From Sphingomonas sp. PsM26 (GTDB lineage Bacteria > Pseudomonadota > Alphaproteobacteria > Sphingomonadales > Sphingomonadaceae), in assembly GCA_030433805.1 (NCBI GenBank), contig JARUXA010000006.1, positions 1 through 64,000 on the forward strand: a stretch of DNA of 64,000 bases, read 5' to 3'. This document shows positions 61,461-64,000 of the stretch, one piece after another. Under the pieces are notes generated by a model. That model made no database searches. It was not told the DNA's origin and saw only the letters and a list, made by a program, of their open reading frames with translations. The position numbers were made by a program, and so were the translations under genes. Every line of letters starts with the position of its first letter. Within the stretch, counting starts at the first letter, position 1.

Positions 61461-61943
61461 TCAGTCTTCCGCGCGGAACTTGCGATGGCATCCGCCGCAG
61501 ACCGCTCCGGTCGCCTTCGCCTGAGCGCCGATGGCCGCCGCGTCGCCGCTATTGGTGACCGCGACGAGCTTGTCGGCTTCGACCACCAGCTTGGCCATCT
61601 GCGCATCGAAGGTGGCGCGATCGGTCCAGATGTTGGGCAAGGCGTCGGTCTTGACTCCGGGGGCGGGGCCGCTGCCCGCGGGGAACAGCTTGCCCTGTCC
61701 GCGGGCGGTCGTCGCGATCGTTTGCGCCGCCGCCACCATCGTGGCCTTTGCCGGCGCGCCGCTCTTGAGCTGATCGCCGAGCGCTTTCATCGCGCCGCCC
61801 ATCTTCTTGAAGCCCGCGACCCGCGTCGCGATGACCGCATCCGCGGTTGGGGCAGCATTCGCCGCGATCGAACCCGTCAGGACGGTTGCCGAAAGGACAA
61901 ACGCCCCAAGGGAGAATGATTTGAAGGTAGCGAGTCCAGGCAT
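61461..61943 (-). CDS. class II cytochrome c (c556 / c' type)
   Basis: 160 residues from ATG 61943 (GAGGGA upstream). A signal peptide (FSLGAFVLSATVLTGSIAAN) is followed by a four-helix bundle and a single C-terminal heme motif, CGGCH, in GAVCGGCHRKFRAED, the defining place for class II cytochromes. It is periplasmic and most likely passes electrons to or from the b561 encoded next. Confidence 0.94.
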   Translation of the reverse strand: MPGLATFKSFSLGAFVLSATVLTGSIAANAAPTADAVIATRVAGFKKMGGAMKALGDQLKSGAPAKATMVAAAQTIATTARGQGKLFPAGSGPAPGVKTDALPNIWTDRATFDAQMAKLVVEADKLVAVTNSGDAAAIGAQAKATGAVCGGCHRKFRAED

Positions 61944-62236
61944 CACACAATCCCTCGTGGTGGCGGCAATGCCGCGTTTGTCTCGCATCCGCGAACAATG
62001 TGCCAGCCCGTTTTGCAAAAGCGCGGCGAGATTCTCACGCTTCCGATCGATCACAGGCGCCGCCGAAGCGCGCCCACTTGCCTCTATTGAAGCGAACCCC
62101 TCGTCAAACAGCCTATGTAATTTATTAAGAAATTTTACGAAACTTATGTTGCACCACGGAACCGTTTCGATTTATGCTCGCCAAAAGCGGTAGTTAAGGC
62201 GGATTGAGCGCCCGACCGCATAAAGGGGAGATACTC
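61944..62236. promoter_or_regulatory. divergent intergenic region before the second TonB receptor
   Basis: This 293-bp region holds no gene. The stretch 62100-62150 is strikingly AT-rich for this genome (TAATTTATTAAGAAATTTTA), which fits a promoter or regulator-binding site for the receptor gene; AAGGGGAG at 62223-62230 is its ribosome binding site. Confidence 0.45.
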
Positions 62237-64000
62237 ATGCGGCGACTTTTCAACATTCGGATCCTGCGCACGACGCTCGCGGCATCGACCATGCTGGCGA
62301 CGCCCGCGTTCGCACAGGTTGCGCCAACCGTCCCTGCGCCGGCACCGGTTGCGCCTGCGACAACCGCCCCTGCTGCGGAAGCGCCCCCCGTTGAAACGGC
62401 CGCACCCGCCCCGGATGCCGCACCGGCCCCCGTCCAGAGCGACATCGTCGTTACCGGATCGCGCATCACCTCGTCGGGCTTCTCGGCACCGACGCCGACG
62501 CAGGTCCTGAGCTACGACGCGATCACCAAGAACGCGCAGCCGAACATTTTCCAGACCGTGCAGCAGTTGCCTTCTCTGCAGGGCAGCACCGGTTCGTCGG
62601 TCGGGTCGAACGGCACATCGACCGGCGTCCAGGGCCTCAGCACGCTCAGCTTGCGCGGCCTGCAACCGATCCGCACGCTGACGCTGCTTGACGGCCAGCG
62701 CGTTGTCGGTGCGAATGTGACCGGCGTCGCGGACGTCAGCCTGTTCCCGCAGTTGCTGATCGAGCGCGTCGACGTGGTGACCGGCGGTGCGTCGGCTTCC
62801 TACGGCTCGGATGCGGTCGGCGGTGTCGTCAACTTCATCACCAACACCAAGTTCCAGGGTTTCCGCGCGAACATCCAGTCGGGCATCAGCACCTACGGCG
62901 ACGACGCCAATTACACGGCGCAAGCCGCGTTCGGTAAGGCGTTCCTCAACGATCGGCTGCACGTCATCGGCAGCGGTGAATACAGCCAGGAAGACGGGAT
63001 CGGATCGGCCGGGTTCGGCGTCGGCAACGACCCGAACGGCAGCGGCCCTGGTGGGCGCACGTGGATGATCTCGCGCAATCTGATCAACCGCGGCATCACC
63101 AACGACGGTCTGCCGCAATATCTCGACCGCAGCTTCACCCAGTCCAACCAGAGCAGTCTGTACGGCCTGATCACCGCTGGCCCGCTGCAGGGCACCGCGT
63201 TCGATTACAACGGCAATCCGTTCCCGTTCCAATATGGCTCGAACGGTGTTCCGGCGCGGGATGCGTCGGGCGCGGTCATCGGGTGCTTCAACGGCGTTTG
63301 CGAAGGCGGCGACCGGTCGGGCAACGTCACCAACGGCAACAGCCTGAAGTCGTCGCTCCAGCGGCTCAACGGCTATGGCCGGGTCGGCTTCGATATCGAT
63401 CCAGACAACGAGATCTATGCCACCGCCAACATCGCGCGGGTCCGCTCGAGCAACACGCCAAACCCAGGTTCGGCGCAGTTCGGCAACCTGACGATGCAGT
63501 GCTCAAACCCGTATGTGCCGGCATCGGTCCAGGCGGCCTGCACCGCCAACGGGATCACGAGCTTTCGCTACGGTGTCGACAACGCGCTGTTCCCGGATTT
63601 CATCGACGTCGATACCGAGCGCAAGCAGTATCGCTTCGTCGCCGGCGCCAAGGGCAAGGTCAACGTGTTCGGCACGGCATGGCGCTATGACGGCTATTAC
63701 GAGCATGGCCTCGAGCTGACCGACATCAACGTCAGCAACATCCCGTTGATGCCGCGGTATAATGCGGCGATCCAGGCGGTGCGGCAGCCGGACGGCACGA
63801 TCACCTGCGCGAACCCGGCGGCGGTCGCGAGCGGGTGTCAGCCGATCAACATCTTCGGTGGCCAGACGCCGAGCGCCGCGGCGCTCGCTTATGTCTTGCC
63901 GGAAAACGGACCATATCAGCACACGCGCCAGACGCAGGACGTGGCGAGCTTCTCGGTCAGCGGCGAGCCGTTCAGCCTGCCCGCAGGGCCGCTCGCGATC
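62237..64000 (+). CDS. TonB-dependent outer-membrane receptor, 5' part only
   Basis: The first 588 codons are in the window; the gene continues past the right edge. A signal peptide (RILRTTLAASTMLATPAFAQ) is followed by a Pro/Ala-rich stretch (residues about 28-72), the plug (SDIVVTGSRITSSGFSAPTP, LRGLQPIRTLTLLDGQRVVG, ERVDVVTGGASASYGSDAVG) and the start of the barrel. The SRI after IVVTG and the DGQRVVG/ASASYGSDAVGG segments mark the large sphingomonad receptor group often linked to oligosaccharide or aromatic uptake. The substrate is unknown; no catabolic genes are visible beside it. Confidence 0.93.
   Translation, partial: MRRLFNIRILRTTLAASTMLATPAFAQVAPTVPAPAPVAPATTAPAAEAPPVETAAPAPDAAPAPVQSDIVVTGSRITSSGFSAPTPTQVLSYDAITKNAQPNIFQTVQQLPSLQGSTGSSVGSNGTSTGVQGLSTLSLRGLQPIRTLTLLDGQRVVGANVTGVADVSLFPQLLIERVDVVTGGASASYGSDAVGGVVNFITNTKFQGFRANIQSGISTYGDDANYTAQAAFGKAFLNDRLHVIGSGEYSQEDGIGSAGFGVGNDPNGSGPGGRTWMISRNLINRGITNDGLPQYLDRSFTQSNQSSLYGLITAGPLQGTAFDYNGNPFPFQYGSNGVPARDASGAVIGCFNGVCEGGDRSGNVTNGNSLKSSLQRLNGYGRVGFDIDPDNEIYATANIARVRSSNTPNPGSAQFGNLTMQCSNPYVPASVQAACTANGITSFRYGVDNALFPDFIDVDTERKQYRFVAGAKGKVNVFGTAWRYDGYYEHGLELTDINVSNIPLMPRYNAAIQAVRQPDGTITCANPAAVASGCQPINIFGGQTPSAAALAYVLPENGPYQHTRQTQDVASFSVSGEPFSLPAGPLAI

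Noticed and set aside
60781..61943. Cytochrome b561 plus cytochrome c as a split PuuD-type urate oxidase
   Set aside because: PuuD is one protein with a distinct eight-helix N-terminal domain; these are ordinary class II cytochrome c and b561 genes about 36 kb from the purine genes.

Overview
The window is high-GC DNA from an alphaproteobacterium, most likely a sphingomonad (Sphingomonas or a close relative). This rests on TonB-dependent receptors with the sphingomonad-style signal peptide and IVVTG plug, a PEPxxWA-CTERM protein, ergothioneine genes egtBD, and intergenic palindromes of the CCCCGGCGAAGGCCGGGG type. No phage, transposase, CRISPR array or rRNA was seen; there is one tRNA (Thr, GGT).

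Positions 1-24,300 form a purine salvage and catabolism island. A TonB-dependent receptor (80-2578, minus) faces a LysR regulator and a phosphoribosyltransferase (plus). Then 18 minus-strand genes run from 24277 down to 4463, almost all joined by ATGA, GTGA or TTGA overlaps: hpxX-like, hpxY-like, NCS2 permease, secreted nucleoside phosphorylase-like protein, hpxW-like, allC, pucG, puuE, hpxZ-like, uraD, a two-Rossmann flavoprotein, uraH, xdhA, xdhB, xdhC, guaD, adenine deaminase and secreted nucleoside hydrolase. The inferred flow is: nucleoside cleavage in the periplasm; base import; deamination of adenine and guanine; hypoxanthine/xanthine to urate (Xdh); urate to allantoin (unknown oxidase, UraH, UraD); allantoate (PuuE); ureidoglycine (AllC); oxalurate plus glycine (PucG); and oxamate/oxalate (HpxWXYZ-type proteins). 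No recognised urate oxidase is present, and the flavoprotein at 13081-14526 is the best candidate for that step.

Positions 24,300-36,000 hold a secreted cyclophilin-type isomerase; a three-gene operon of a YdeP-type molybdopterin oxidoreductase, an FNT formate/nitrite channel and an Old Yellow Enzyme; a family 25 glycosyltransferase; tRNA-Thr with a 45-residue protein gene beside it; an M24 aminopeptidase; and a HisKA_2 histidine kinase divergent from a chemoreceptor.

Positions 36,000-51,800 are mostly housekeeping: oligopeptidase, DedA, thioesterase, YbhB, HNH nuclease - EF-hand lipoprotein - ppc, gluQ - HIG1 protein - cobalamin adenosyltransferase, egtB-egtD, 3-hydroxyacyl-CoA dehydrogenase, glpX (flanked by two copies of a 105-bp repeat), and HAD phosphatase - dapD.

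Positions 51,800-64,000 hold a lipoprotein subtilase with an outer-membrane-like C-terminus, an LLM flavin oxidoreductase, a PEP-CTERM protein behind a near-perfect sigma-54 promoter with repeated upstream motifs, a PepSY - response regulator - histidine kinase operon, an ABC-F ATPase, cytochrome c / cytochrome b561, and a second TonB-dependent receptor that runs off the right edge.
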